Of a DNA stretch of 64,000 bases, positions 27,110 to 37,434 are shown in pieces. The notes below the pieces were generated by a model that was not told where the DNA came from, did not search any database, and saw only the letters and a program-made list of their open reading frames with translations. Origin of the DNA: Terfezia claveryi. Lineage: Eukaryota > Ascomycota > Pezizomycetes > Pezizales > Pezizaceae. A program made the translations under genes and the position numbers. How positions within the stretch are numbered: position 1 is the stretch's first letter; every line of letters begins with the position of its first letter. The DNA lies in the NCBI GenBank assembly GCA_015179025.1, contig WHUX01000036.1, forward strand, positions 124,001 through 188,000, in the 5' to 3' direction.

Positions 27110-29518
27110 AACCTCCTCGGAGGGAGCGAGTGCCTTTGAGACTGCGGGCCCCTGTACCAAAGGATGACATCAAGGAGATTACCCTCAATGTCTTCCCGTT
27201 CAAGTCTTGGTCTCTTAGCCCAAACGGATCTGTGGAGCTAGTTTCTGGGGAGTACTTACGAATTAGCCAGATAATAAACCGGCTAACGATGCAAGAACCT
27301 AATTATAACGTGGGAAGATCAGAGATTTTCCTCAAAGGGAAGTTATTTGAGCGCACTACACCACTCCAATATTTGCATAATAAGAAAAATGAAGTGGTAA
27401 TGAAGGATGATGGAGTGAAGGTAAAGCTAGAAGAGGTACAATGTCCAAGAGAATTGATTATGACCAACGCACCTTTTCCAGAATTTCGTGGTGAGGAGTT
27501 GCTAGTGTGCCGGTGGGTTTGGGGGATTATTGAAGGAATGAAATACCAGGGCCTCATTCGCCGCGTATCAGATGCTGAGGCCGACGGAGAATATAGGATC
27601 AGTGGTCATCTCCTAAGAAGCCAATGGAGATGTGAAAAACTCAACGAACTCAGATTTCAAGAAGAACTGAAAAAACAAGCTGCCATTGAAAAGAGCAGAC
27701 AAAGGAGGGCTGAAATCAAAGCCAAGAACGCATATACCATAGACCTTGAGAGGGATTCTTTCTTTGGTGGTGGTGAAAAGCAACCATCAGTCATTAGACG
27801 AAAGGGATTGACAGCAGCCAATATCGCCCCTTGTGACCCTCTTTCGCAAGGCAGCACAAACAGGATCACTCCCGCGAGCCCATTTTATGCTCAGCCCCCG
27901 CCTCCCAAAGCTCCATGTCCAGTTACTCCTGAAAAGCTATTCGTTACAGATGTGGATGAGGGTTACTATACGGGATCAAGGCCTGTGCATTCCCAGTCAG
28001 CGAGTTCGACTCTTTCATCATTCCAAACTTCACGGGCCAGGAGAAAGGCAGAATCGTTAAACTCTGTTAGAATATCAAACCCAATAACTCCGGTTGTCTT
28101 GATTGAGGATGAGGATGAAGAGGATATGCCCCTCCTGAGGCTACATAGAGAGGATACATTCACAAATTATCAAACTGGGCAGACAATTCACACCTCCCAC
28201 ACCATGGATTTAAGGCAGCTCCAGAGCACATCAAAATTCTCACTCAAGCCAACCGTCGCCGAATCTTTAAATACCAATCCCATCATAACGAACATAGATT
28301 TTTCAATGGTGCGTGAAAGTGGGGGCCTAGAACAGGATGTTTCTTATTCACGACACAGGCCAAGAAACCCACTGCCAAATACCCATCTACCTAAAGGACC
28401 TCCTAAGTATACCTTTGGAGATGCTTTCTGCGGCGCTGGTGGTATGTCTCGGGCCGCGGAGATGGCCCACTTCAGGGTAACCTGGGGTGTTGACTGTGAT
28501 GAACCAGCGATACAGGCCTACCAAATGAACTTCCCAGCTGCAACACCTTATCATACCCACGTTGATCAGCTCTTAAGAACTTTAGATGGAAGCATTTTGG
28601 TAGATGTACTGCATATATCACCGCCTTGTCAGCCATACTCCCCAGCTCACACAGTTGCTGGGAAAAATGACGAGTCAAATGAGGCAGCCCTATTTGCAAT
28701 AACAGGTCTACTTGAGGCGAGTAGGCCTCGCTTTGCAACAGTTGAGCAGACCGATGGAATTCTACATCATGAGTTCCTTCCTGCTCTATTATCGCCCTTT
28801 TTAGACAAGGGGTTTTCTGTTGCATATAGGGTATTATATGGATCCGAGTACGGCGTCCCCCAGCTCCGAAAACGGCTCGTCGTAATAGCGGCAGGGTGAG
28901 TCAAGTACAAACCTTCTCCACACTGATATTCCCCACTTACAATAATCCCTGAATCATAGACCAGGAGAAACCCTCCCTTCCTGGCCCACCCCAACACACT
29001 ACACCTGCGTCCCTGAACCCAATCTCCTTCCCACACCGACCATTCATGATATAGTCTCTCAAATCCCTCTGGACGCCACTGAACACGAATTTCGCCCCTA
29101 TCAGATCCCCCGGCTCCCTAAAGATCCACACAGACAATGCAGAACTCTCATGGCCGGCGGAAGTGACCAAGAATATCACCCATCAGGGCTGCGCCCCTTT
29201 ACCATCAGAGAGAAGGCTTGTCTGCAAACATTCCCATATGATCATGCTTTTAGTGGATCGTGTACGACAAAACAGAGGCAGATAGGGAATGCGGTGCCGC
29301 CACTGCTGGGGAGAGCGATTCTGAACGAGGTGAGGAAGGCGTTGGAGGAAGCTGATGAGGAAGATAGATTGAGACAGGAAGAGGAGAGAATGGAATTGGA
29401 GGTAGTTGAGGAAGGGTTCGGAGTGGTGGGTAAATCGAGAGGAGAAGAGGGGAGAGAGGAGGCGGTTGGAATCAGGGGAAGGAGCAGGAAAATGAAGGTA
29501 TTGGAGATTCTGGAGTGA
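27110..29518 (+). CDS. RID/Masc1-type DNA (cytosine-5) methyltransferase
   Basis: Fungal-specific C5-methyltransferase homologue of Neurospora RID (required for repeat-induced point mutation) and Ascobolus Masc1. The N-terminal third (about 400 residues) has a targeting-type region. Catalytic motifs are all visible: motif I FGDAFCGAGGMSRAAEM (~28414), motif IV ISPPCQPYSPAHTVAG with the catalytic Cys (~28620), motif VI as EQT in RFATVEQTDGIL, motif VIII YGVPQLRKRLVVIAA, motif X RQIGNAVPPLLGRAI. EQT in place of the usual ENV is, as I recall, characteristic of the RID/Masc1 group. One intron (28896-28959, GTGAGT..CATAG) joins AAG to PGETLPSWP. No ATG precedes the first conserved codons: the frame opens after a stop at 27085, and a splice acceptor (ATATATTAG, ending 27109) with branch-like GCTGAC suggests an unplaced 5' exon. 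The acidic C-terminal tail is Glu/Arg-rich. Confidence 0.9.
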
Positions 29519-30531
29519 GGTAACTTTTATGATATGTGCGTCCTATATAAATCGTGTAGGTCTGTCTATATACTTGACCTGCTGATTGGTGAGTGGAGGG
29601 ATATAAAATTGGGATTACTATGAGAAAATATTAAGAATATCTAATCATACCATCGATTTCAATTGGCATTGTAACAAGGCTGTCTCTCATTGGGGATCAC
29701 GCTTTTTTTTTCTATTTACACGGCGCATTGGTCCCTCGGTTTGTTGGATTAGATTCAAACCAGTAATGATATATACTTTGATCGACACTGTGTGCAGTAT
29801 CCCACAGTTAATAAACATTAAATCTAGTTTTGCAGAAAATTGACTCCATATGCACCAATTGAGGGTAAGTTAAGACTCCTCAACGTCACGAACCAAGAAT
29901 GGATCACAGGATCGAGCCACTCTTCAAAAGAAAAATATGTACGTGTGAATGGCGAAGAGAAGTACATTACATTCCTGATCTAAAGACCGCCTTTGCTCAG
30001 GCTGTTAAACAAAGTATATATTAAAAAAACGAGACAGTGATCACCCAAACTTATGAACAAGAGGGAACGCTGAAAAGAAATTTACCCCGTACAGGGTACT
30101 AACTACAGGAAACAAGGCACTCATAGCAGTGGGGTAGGCTCATGAAGTGAAGATAACTCCATAGCTAAGGGAAACCAAAGGACAGATATGAGACGGTCTG
30201 TCGAACACCTGCAGCAGGAGAAACACCCAAAGACCAAACGCGCGTATAAAATCGATTCCTCGAGAAACGCCCTGAGAATGAGAATAAAAGCAGGTCTTCC
30301 CCATGTCTCCGTTTTGTTTGCAATTAACCCTTGTGTTCTAGCTTAGACATCCATATTCTTCGTCGATGGGTTTCCTCCTCACCACTGCTATCTAGGCCCT
30401 GCACCGTGTTTTTTCAAGGGACTTCAAGCTGTGTCTAGCTGTTGCACCGCAGTTCCAGAAAGGTAATTCCATCGTGCGTTGAGAACAGACACTGGTGTAG
30501 ACGAGCTGTTCCTCGATAAACAGGAGTAATT
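29519..30531. other. convergent intergenic region
   Basis: About 1 kb between the 3' ends of the methyltransferase and TBC genes. Nothing recognisable was found. Confidence 0.5.
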
Positions 30532-32283
30532 CTAGGCGTTAAATGTAAAGGGTTCGGACTGCCTATTACAGGCAGCATACTCCTCATCTTCTTGCTCCCT
30601 GATCTCTTTCAATTGCTTCCGAAAGCCCTTGGCAACCTATTTGCGCAAAATTTTAGAAAAGATATCTCCGTAAGGTTCAAAGTTCAGAACATACCTCAAT
30701 GATCTTACTCATCGATCCCAGCTTCCGATCCGGAATATTTGAGAGCAATGACCTGATCTCACTCTGTTCCAAGTCATCCATATGATCGTGGAGACACTTC
30801 AACAAAGCCACACAAACCAACATGTGCCAATCCGATGGGGCAAAAGCCTCTTCAAACCCTTCATCTGGCTCTGGACCAGAGGCATCCGACTTCTCTTGAG
30901 GTTTCTGGTACCCAAGGTGCCAATCCCATAGCCTTCCAAGTGGGTTTTTGCCAAGCTCTTTTGCACACCACCACTGAACCCACGATTGTACCCATTCCTC
31001 TTCGAAGCCTAGTGCTTCTTCATCATCCATGATCACACAGAGTTCTGGAACCAATTGTCGACACTCTGTCAAAAAGGTGGAGATCTTTTGTTCTGTAACA
31101 CCCCCCATTCGGCCTGTTGGTGCCTGCATAGGTGGTGCCCAAAGCATGATGCACATTAACTGCTCGAAATACTTTGATAACAAAGCTGCTTGCGTATCCG
31201 GGTCTCGAACAGAAACCTCATCGTTCAAAGCGGCCAACTGACTTGGGGGCACATAAATCCAATCTGCAAGCGCAAAGCATACGTATACCATCCCCCTGGC
31301 ATACGAAACTCCATCATTCTTCTCCAGGAAAGAGACAACTGCTTCTTCAACGGCCGAATCAAGGCTAACTTGATCTAAAGGACGGTCTAGAGAGGCGGGA
31401 TCTGTAGATAGTGTACTAGAAGTTGCACCAGAAACCTGAGCTGGTGAAGTAGAAGACGGGGGTGACCCATTCTGGTTATTGGGAGTATTTGTTTTCCGTC
31501 TGTGATATCGCCCAAGCTCATTGCGAATTCGATTCTTTGGAATATGCCTAGGTGTATAGGTATCTGAGCTATGTCGGTATTCCTTGGCGAGGGATTTCTC
31601 CTTAACAAAGGGGTGGTTGTCGAGAAGAATAGGCCAAACAATCTAATATAATCAGCTATGAATCATGAGTCGTTCGATACATTCAAACATACCCTTCTCA
31701 ATGGAGCTGGAATTCCATCATCCCTGGCAATCCTCGCCAGCTCCTTATAGTCTCCAGTCTGTGAATATAGTCCAATAAGGTCTGTCACCCTATTTATGAG
31801 AGCCAGATCCTTCTCCCCGACTGTGCTGCTGCATGTACTCTCCTCGCTACTACTTCTCACCTTACGTCTCACTAATCGTGACCTTCCTCTTCCTTCCGGA
31901 GGTGGCGTCCCTGAAATTGAGTCTGTTTTTGGTGGGGACCCCAGTGTAGGCGTTTCACTAACAATTGCAACAATCGGGATGTCTTGGGACATGGTATTCG
32001 AGCTCAAGGTCTCTGTTACCTCCCCGCTATGAATGTGCTTATGGCGGACAGAGTGCTGGCGGTGATGGTGCTGATGATGATTATGCGGCTCAATATCAAT
32101 AGCGGCCATGGGTAAGTTTATCGGTGGAGGTACTTCGGAAACCGGAGTACTGGTTTTAGGGGGAGGTGGTATAGCAACCTTCCCTGCACCATCTCCGGGG
32201 GACTGCGTAAGGGCCATTGAATCAGTAGAGACTTGTTGCCTGCTCCGTAGAGTTCCAAAGTCTTCCAAGTACTCTTCCCGCAT
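30532..32283 (-). CDS. TBC-domain protein (Oca5-like)
   Basis: Rab-GAP-type TBC domain protein similar to the fungal Oca5 group. ATG 32283 (MREEYLEDFGTL) opens a Ser/Pro/His-rich N-terminus with HNHHQHHHRQHSVRHKH. The TBC region begins ELARIARDDGIPAPLRR, an intron intervenes, then KEKSLAKEYRHSSDTYTPR and HIPKNRIRNELGRYHRRK. Next come a low-complexity insert and YARGMVYVCFALADWIYVPP, then YFEQLMCIMLWAPPM. The C-terminal segment is SDWHMLVCVALLKCLHDHMD. The last intron (GTATGT..CAAATAG) joins SKIIE to VAKGFRKQLKEIREQEDEEY, ending EPFTFNA. The classical Arg and Gln fingers of active TBC GAPs are not obvious, so catalytic activity is uncertain. Confidence 0.8.
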
Positions 32284-32989
32284 ATGAACTTCTCTTCCTC
32301 TCCTAGTATGTTCTCAAGCTTATACTCCAAACAAAAAAATAAAGCGCCTGTGTAGGTTGTCTGGTGGCCAAAGGCAGAAGAGGCAGGTCTATCGGTCGGT
32401 AAGAAATGGATCGTCGTAGAATATATATCCACAGGAAAGATCTCAATTATATACGAAGGATAAGTTAAGGTGGTATGGAGGAATCTGTGACTAGAAGAGA
32501 TGGATGCAATTGAAGTAATCAATCGGTGAATGCTTCCCGGTGGGGAAACCTCTCAATCAAAGGAGCTTCATTTTGGTGATGTGCCCGGATGTCGGTAGGG
32601 TTGTTGGCTGCCTCGACTGGTCTGGTCAGACAAGGTCTAAGCTGGACGGTCCGGGGTATTATAGATGGAAAGGTTTACTTCTCGTTGTGTTGTATTTCCC
32701 GGGGGGGAGCCCAGCAGTGAGATCCGAACACAAGCCCTGGAAATCGTGCACGTGACCCTCTTTGGTTTCCGGAGGACAGACCTCAAAGGTTAAAAGAACG
32801 AGACTTGAGAAACAGGATTAAGACACAGGGTCGATGGACGGATACTGGAGTACTGTGTTCCGCTCGAGAGGTGAGAAGGATGGCAGGGAAATATAGAATA
32901 GAAAAGATTGTGCAACCGTGGCGAGATTTGAAGAGCACAAAGCCAGCCTCAAGCAGGTGCGTTGTTGCCAGCCACACCAGGAACCTGAG

Positions 32990-33025
32990 GGCAACAGGAA
33001 AGCAGATGGCAACAGGAAAGCAGAT
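32990..33025. repeat. 18-bp perfect tandem duplication
   Basis: Two adjacent copies of GGCAACAGGAAAGCAGAT. Confidence 0.9.
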
Positions 33026-33890
33026 GGCAATTTCGTCCAAGTGCAAGGGGGGGAGATTGAGGAGGGGAACGAAGCAGAAGCAGGTTCCAGTCCGATATAT
33101 GGGTACGAATATATGGGTAGGTATGATGGTATGTAGGTACCGTTTTCAAAGTCTGATGGGAGGGAAAACGGGGCGTTGGCGGCGGAGGAGAAGAGAGGGG
33201 GGCCTAGTGCGGAAGAAGAAGGAACTTATAAAGTTCTGTTCTAGCGAAGCCCAGCACGAACGCGGCAAAGGAAGCGTGAAAGTGACGAAAGGGACTGAAG
33301 GGACGCACACGCGGAGCTACTTACCCAAGTACCTACCTCTGTACCTACATACACACGTACGGCTGGACCAGCCAGCTTCCGTATATTATCGAACCGGAGC
33401 TTGATGTTGGACGAGCAGGCCAGCCAATCGCCAGTCCATATTCAATATTTATAACTACCCGTATTTGCAAATAATAAAGTGGCCCAGGGAAGGGACCAAC
33501 ATATAACGGCGCTGGCACGCAACTGTTTATGCCGGTCGCCCTGCCAGCGCTAGATCTTGCTTGCATGGGAAGCTGTCTTGCAATTATTACTGTTTGCCTC
33601 TCGATTTGCAAAGGGCAAAGAAGCAACGTTTAAACACCCACAGCTCCTGGCAAATGGCACTGGTGTCCGAATACCTACATAAGAACGTCCAGGGCAAAGC
33701 AAGCTGCTTCTGCTTCTGCAACCCTCGACACCTGCATAATGCAAGGTAATTAATCGACTCGAGAACCGGAGTGGACTGACCCGTGCTGGCGCCCTGCCTT
33801 ACCCAATGAGAGTCACAAATCATCACCGTACAGTTTCATTCCCGTGACATTTCGATCTTCCGGGGCTATTTAATTTAAGCAGACGTTATT

Positions 33891-33936
33891 ATATTTCCCT
33901 AGTCTGGTTGCACTACCCCTCGCAGAGATATTTCCC
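33891..33936 (+). mobile_element. TAGTCTGG-family micro-insertion, 28 nt, 9-bp TSD
   Basis: The insert 33900-33927 begins TAGTCTGGTTGCACTACC and ends CGCAGAG. Exact 9-bp repeats ATATTTCCC flank it (33891-33899 and 33928-33936). Its first 27 nt are identical to the minus-strand copy ending at 20199. Confidence 0.85.
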
Positions 33937-34150
33937 ATATTTTCAGCCAACCCCCCTCGGCAACAACCACTACCGGTAGGTATGTAGGTACTGTACATAG
34001 GTACCTACTGTACATAAATATGAGAGGTAGGTAAACAAAGGAAACATCGTCATGAGACAACGTCATGAGACAACGTCGGTACTCCCAGCCTGGTTACATC
34101 CGGTACCTACCTACTTAGGTAACGCTTTTGCTGCGTGCACTTGGAACTAA

Positions 34151-34179
34151 GATCAACAGCAACCAGACTAGATCAACAG
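34151..34179 (-). mobile_element. TAGTCTGG-family micro-insertion, 11 nt, 9-bp TSD
   Basis: The insert CAACCAGACTA (34160-34170) lies between exact 9-bp repeats GATCAACAG (34151-34159 and 34171-34179). It is the shortest exact copy in the window. Confidence 0.75.
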
Positions 34180-35710
34180 ACGGGGCGTACGCAACGAGTG
34201 GATTGCCCCTCCCCACTTGACTGCCGCCCTCGCTGAGTGTTAATATTCTTAAGCTTATAATAATTAATATTACTGCCGGGCAAAGCTAGTAGTGGGCATT
34301 ATTATTATCGTGACTATGATTTACTTATTTTCCCATGCATCGGTTTCATTACAAGCATGCCGGTGTCATTGAAGTCTGCGACAAGATCGGGAACCAGAAC
34401 GTTATGCTCGAGGGGCCGAAGATCTGTCAACCAAGACTACTCTTGAACTACCGAGTAATTTATACTATTAGAATCAATGACACGCGACACATATTACAGT
34501 AGAAGTACATGCGCTTATGTCCAGCCAGCCGTATCAGAAATATATATGGGGATCCAGCATATTCGCCTACACTTAATCTTCCAATCCCAAGGGATCCGCA
34601 TATATTAACCCAGTCCCATTAAAAATCTTCCATGCAAGGCCTGATTCTTACTCCCGCGGCCAGAGCTTCGAATTCATTACAACTCCATAGGTACAAAAAC
34701 ATTTTTGCAATTGTCCTGATTTTACCCATGTAAGCAGTTGGCTCTGCACCCTAGCAGGTTCCTTTGACCTGCCTTCAAGCACTTCAAAGCTGCGCTGATC
34801 CTACATACATAGTCCTCCTATGGCGTGCAGCTGCGACCTTGAAGTCCGATTCGTCCAATTCGTCGGAAAATGGAAACCCTGCAGCATTACCAAAGAAGGG
34901 ATGTTAACTTGAATACATATACCGCCCCGGCACGGCATCTTGTCAATGAAAAGAAGCAAGACGATCCGTAATAATAAGACCACCCTTGCACAGCAGCTTA
35001 CAGTAGGTAGGGAATCATGAGATTACCAGGGGTACCTAGTAGATCAAGGTCTTGTCTCACATGCCATTGGATTGTAATTGATGACCAGTTTGGTATTCAC
35101 CTAATCCTTGGTGGAAAGCTTTATGAGGGGTGCTGGAGCATATTACGGAAGCAGGCCACATGCAACCATTGGAGGTTATGCAGGAAACATGACCACTTTT
35201 CAGCACGAGGCTGCTATGTATGTCGATGCGTGTATAGTTGCTATGTGGGCAAGGCTCTCTGATGGTAGCCTGGCTCATGGATTGTACAGTACATAGATGG
35301 ACCCCTTCATCTGATCTACGTTTTTTTTTTTTCAGTTACGCACTCCCTTACCAGTGACAATGGTGTGGCAGTTGTTGCCTTTTCCAAGTCATTTGCGGTC
35401 ACCTGCGTGCATGTTGTGTACTGGCTGTCCTGCAGATTCAGACAATGTAGATCAGTGTCTGAAGATCCCAGGACTAACTGAGGATGGGATGCTGTTGTTC
35501 CCTGGAGCTCATCATGTTATTTGGGAACTACGACCAGGCTGCCGGAATTATGATTCGTCCGACTTCAGCTTCTTAGAACCTGTCTTTTCGTCATATTGCA
35601 AGTCCATTATGTATTCTTGGTCACCCAATTACTAGTGTTCTCCTAAACCATAATGGTAATAGTTGCTATGCGAATGAGGCAAAGCACAGCGAGATTGCAT
35701 CGAAGCCCAT

Positions 35711-35760
35711 TACCTATCTTAGTCTGGTTGGCACAAGCCCCTCTACAGGAGTACCTATCC
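35711..35760 (+). mobile_element. TAGTCTGG-family micro-insertion, 32 nt, near-perfect TSD
   Basis: The insert 35720-35751 begins TAGTCTGGTTGGCACAAGC and ends CAGGAG. The flanks TACCTATCT and TACCTATCC match at 8 of 9 positions. Its first 19 nt equal the inverted arm at 59793-59811. Confidence 0.8.
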
Positions 35761-36038
35761 GTAGGCTGGCGGGCAATCATGTCACTGCTGAGAACAGATG
35801 AACTTGTTCATGGAGGTCGTCAAGATTGTGCAGACTTATCAACTCCTACGTGACCCGCTTCATATCCCACAAATAGCCTAAGAAGATTTGAACAGACAGA
35901 AAAAAAAAACCGAGAAAGGTTAACAAAAGGAAATTGCAGACCATGTGATGATAGGGCCGCAAATTTTAACAAGTTATCAAGGAGAGACCTAGGGTATTTC
36001 CTCAAGCCTCATTCATATTCATTTTGCATTTTGTTGGT

Positions 36039-36783
36039 TTATTCGTCCTTGCTCTCGAAATTCTCCCCGCTCACCAGGTCTGGGATATCCTCATCATCCT
36101 CGTCTGCCTCATCCTTTTTGTCGTCCTCATCCTTCTTCTGCATGCTCTGGTAGCTCTCAGCCAACTTCCTCAAGCTAGCTAATGAATCGGGTCCGAGCTG
36201 GTTTAGGATGCCGGGAACGAGCTCGGTAAGCTCCTTCTCCTCTCCGTTACCGTAGATAGCGAAGGTATTGGAGGGAGTGGCTGCATGGACTAGATAGAAG
36301 ATTCCGTCAGCTATCTACTGACCTTCCGAATAAACGTGGGTTCAGCCAGCATTACCTTTAGGGGCAGCAAAGTGGATAACATTGCCATCCTCCTTAAACA
36401 TATTGACCTCCTCGATGGCTTGAATTGGCTGGACATTCAACTTCTTAAGTGCAGTCTGCAACTTCTTGTCATCGCTGCCAGAGGTCTTCTGAGCCTTCTT
36501 GACCTTTCGTCGTGGGGTACCCTTTCCACTAACAAAGCATAACGTCTAATATCAGTAACGTCTGGACAGATTCACAGATGTATGATCACGATTGGACATA
36601 GTTGGATTCTCGGTTAAGCATATAGTACGGTGCTGGCGGAGTGTGGGAGGATCGGCGAAAGGACATACCCTGCGCAACAAAGCCAGATATTAGACAATGC
36701 TCTCATATGACTAATTAAGACAGGGCAAGAGACATACCGATACGGACAGACTGCTGGAGTTTTGCGAGCTTGGCGGGATCCAT
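36039..36783 (-). CDS. EGD1: nascent polypeptide-associated complex subunit beta
   Basis: Beta subunit of the ribosome-bound NAC, which shields nascent chains and modulates SRP targeting. ATG 36783 begins [15 protein letters not shown]. The NAC domain includes [40 protein letters not shown] and [19 protein letters not shown]. It ends [15 protein letters not shown]. Length is about 155 residues, as in other fungi. Exon 1 ends ATC G at 36738. Intron 1 is 36670-36737 (GTATGT..CTAATAT..GCGCAG), a single G at 36669 follows, and intron 2 is 36529-36668 (GTATGT..TACTGAT..TTGTTAG). Exon 3 then starts TGGAAAGGG. Only inclusion of the single G restores ATC GGT GGA AAG (IGGK), the family-conserved sequence. 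A third intron (GTAATG..ATCTAG) interrupts APKV. The partner subunit gene EGD2 lies at 54146. Confidence 0.95.
36669..36669 (-). other. EGD1: predicted 1-nt microexon / recursive splice site in EGD1
   Basis: On the minus strand the junction reads GCGCAG-G-GTATGT: a complete 3' splice site, one base, and a complete strong 5' splice site. Both flanking introns have their own branch-like motif. Skipping the base puts the conserved NAC reading frame out of register. Two-step (recursive) splicing would give the same mRNA. Confidence 0.75.
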
Positions 36784-36879
36784 TGTGTGCTGATGTTTTA
36801 GGAGGATGAGGAAAATTCCTAGGCGCCGGGTCATTCTACGTTAGCGCAATTATGACTTCCACCGTTAATTGGCCCATTG

Positions 36880-36900
36880 GTGGGGGGGGGGGGGGGTAGG
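36880..36900. repeat. G homopolymer upstream of EGD1
   Basis: A run of about 15 G at roughly 36882-36896, in the region 5' of EGD1 and 3' of the LAS17 gene. Confidence 0.8.
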
Positions 36901-37434
36901 AGTGAGGTTCAAGTGAAGTTCAGGCTGGCAGCATTTCGCGGAAACATCCGTACCTTGAGATCCGATGGTGGTGAAGTTTAGACGACGTTGGTGATTTTTC
37001 GCAGTCAATGGTGGAAGTATTTCGTTAGACCCCTCCTCACGAGGGGCTAGCTGGGCTGCCAAGACTTTGAATGCCCAAAGTTTCACACACAAAACCTGTC
37101 GGCACATGACGTGACTGCTAAACGACAGCAATATATCCAATCTAGATCTTAGAACAAGTATTTAATACACGACGAATGCCCGAAAAACATCTCTCTAAGG
37201 GAAATCGGTCTAATAGAAAGCGCCAGGGAAACATGAATTTGACCAGCAGTGACAAATGTGAGCCTTGTCGATCCGGTAAAGAGCATGATAGAGAAGAATA
37301 GATGAGAATACCGTCCGGCTTGAAATGAGGAAATAAAAGCTCTAGCCCAAAACACCCCTGTTCCAAGCCACGTTTGATTATGTTATATACAGTACAATAA
37401 CATCCGGCTTTTCACGTGCTCAACCATCACGTGA

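Larger units (their letters stand above)
32284..36038. other. 3.7 kb gene-free region with three micro-insertions
   Basis: No gene can be supported. The plus frame at 32805-33404 starts with TTG and is basic, repeat-derived sequence. The region contains an 18-bp tandem duplication, clusters of TAGGTACC-like palindromes (33955-34125) and three TAGTCTGG-family micro-insertions. Confidence 0.5.

Noticed and set aside
32805..33404. 199-codon plus-strand frame
   Set aside because: It begins with TTG, is highly basic, runs through a tandem duplication and TAGGTA-type repeats, and shows no motif.
33900..34170. A single 271-bp element with inverted termini TAGTCTGGTTGC and GCAACCAGACTA
   Set aside because: Each end has its own different exact 9-bp direct repeats (ATATTTCCC and GATCAACAG), so these are two independent short insertions.
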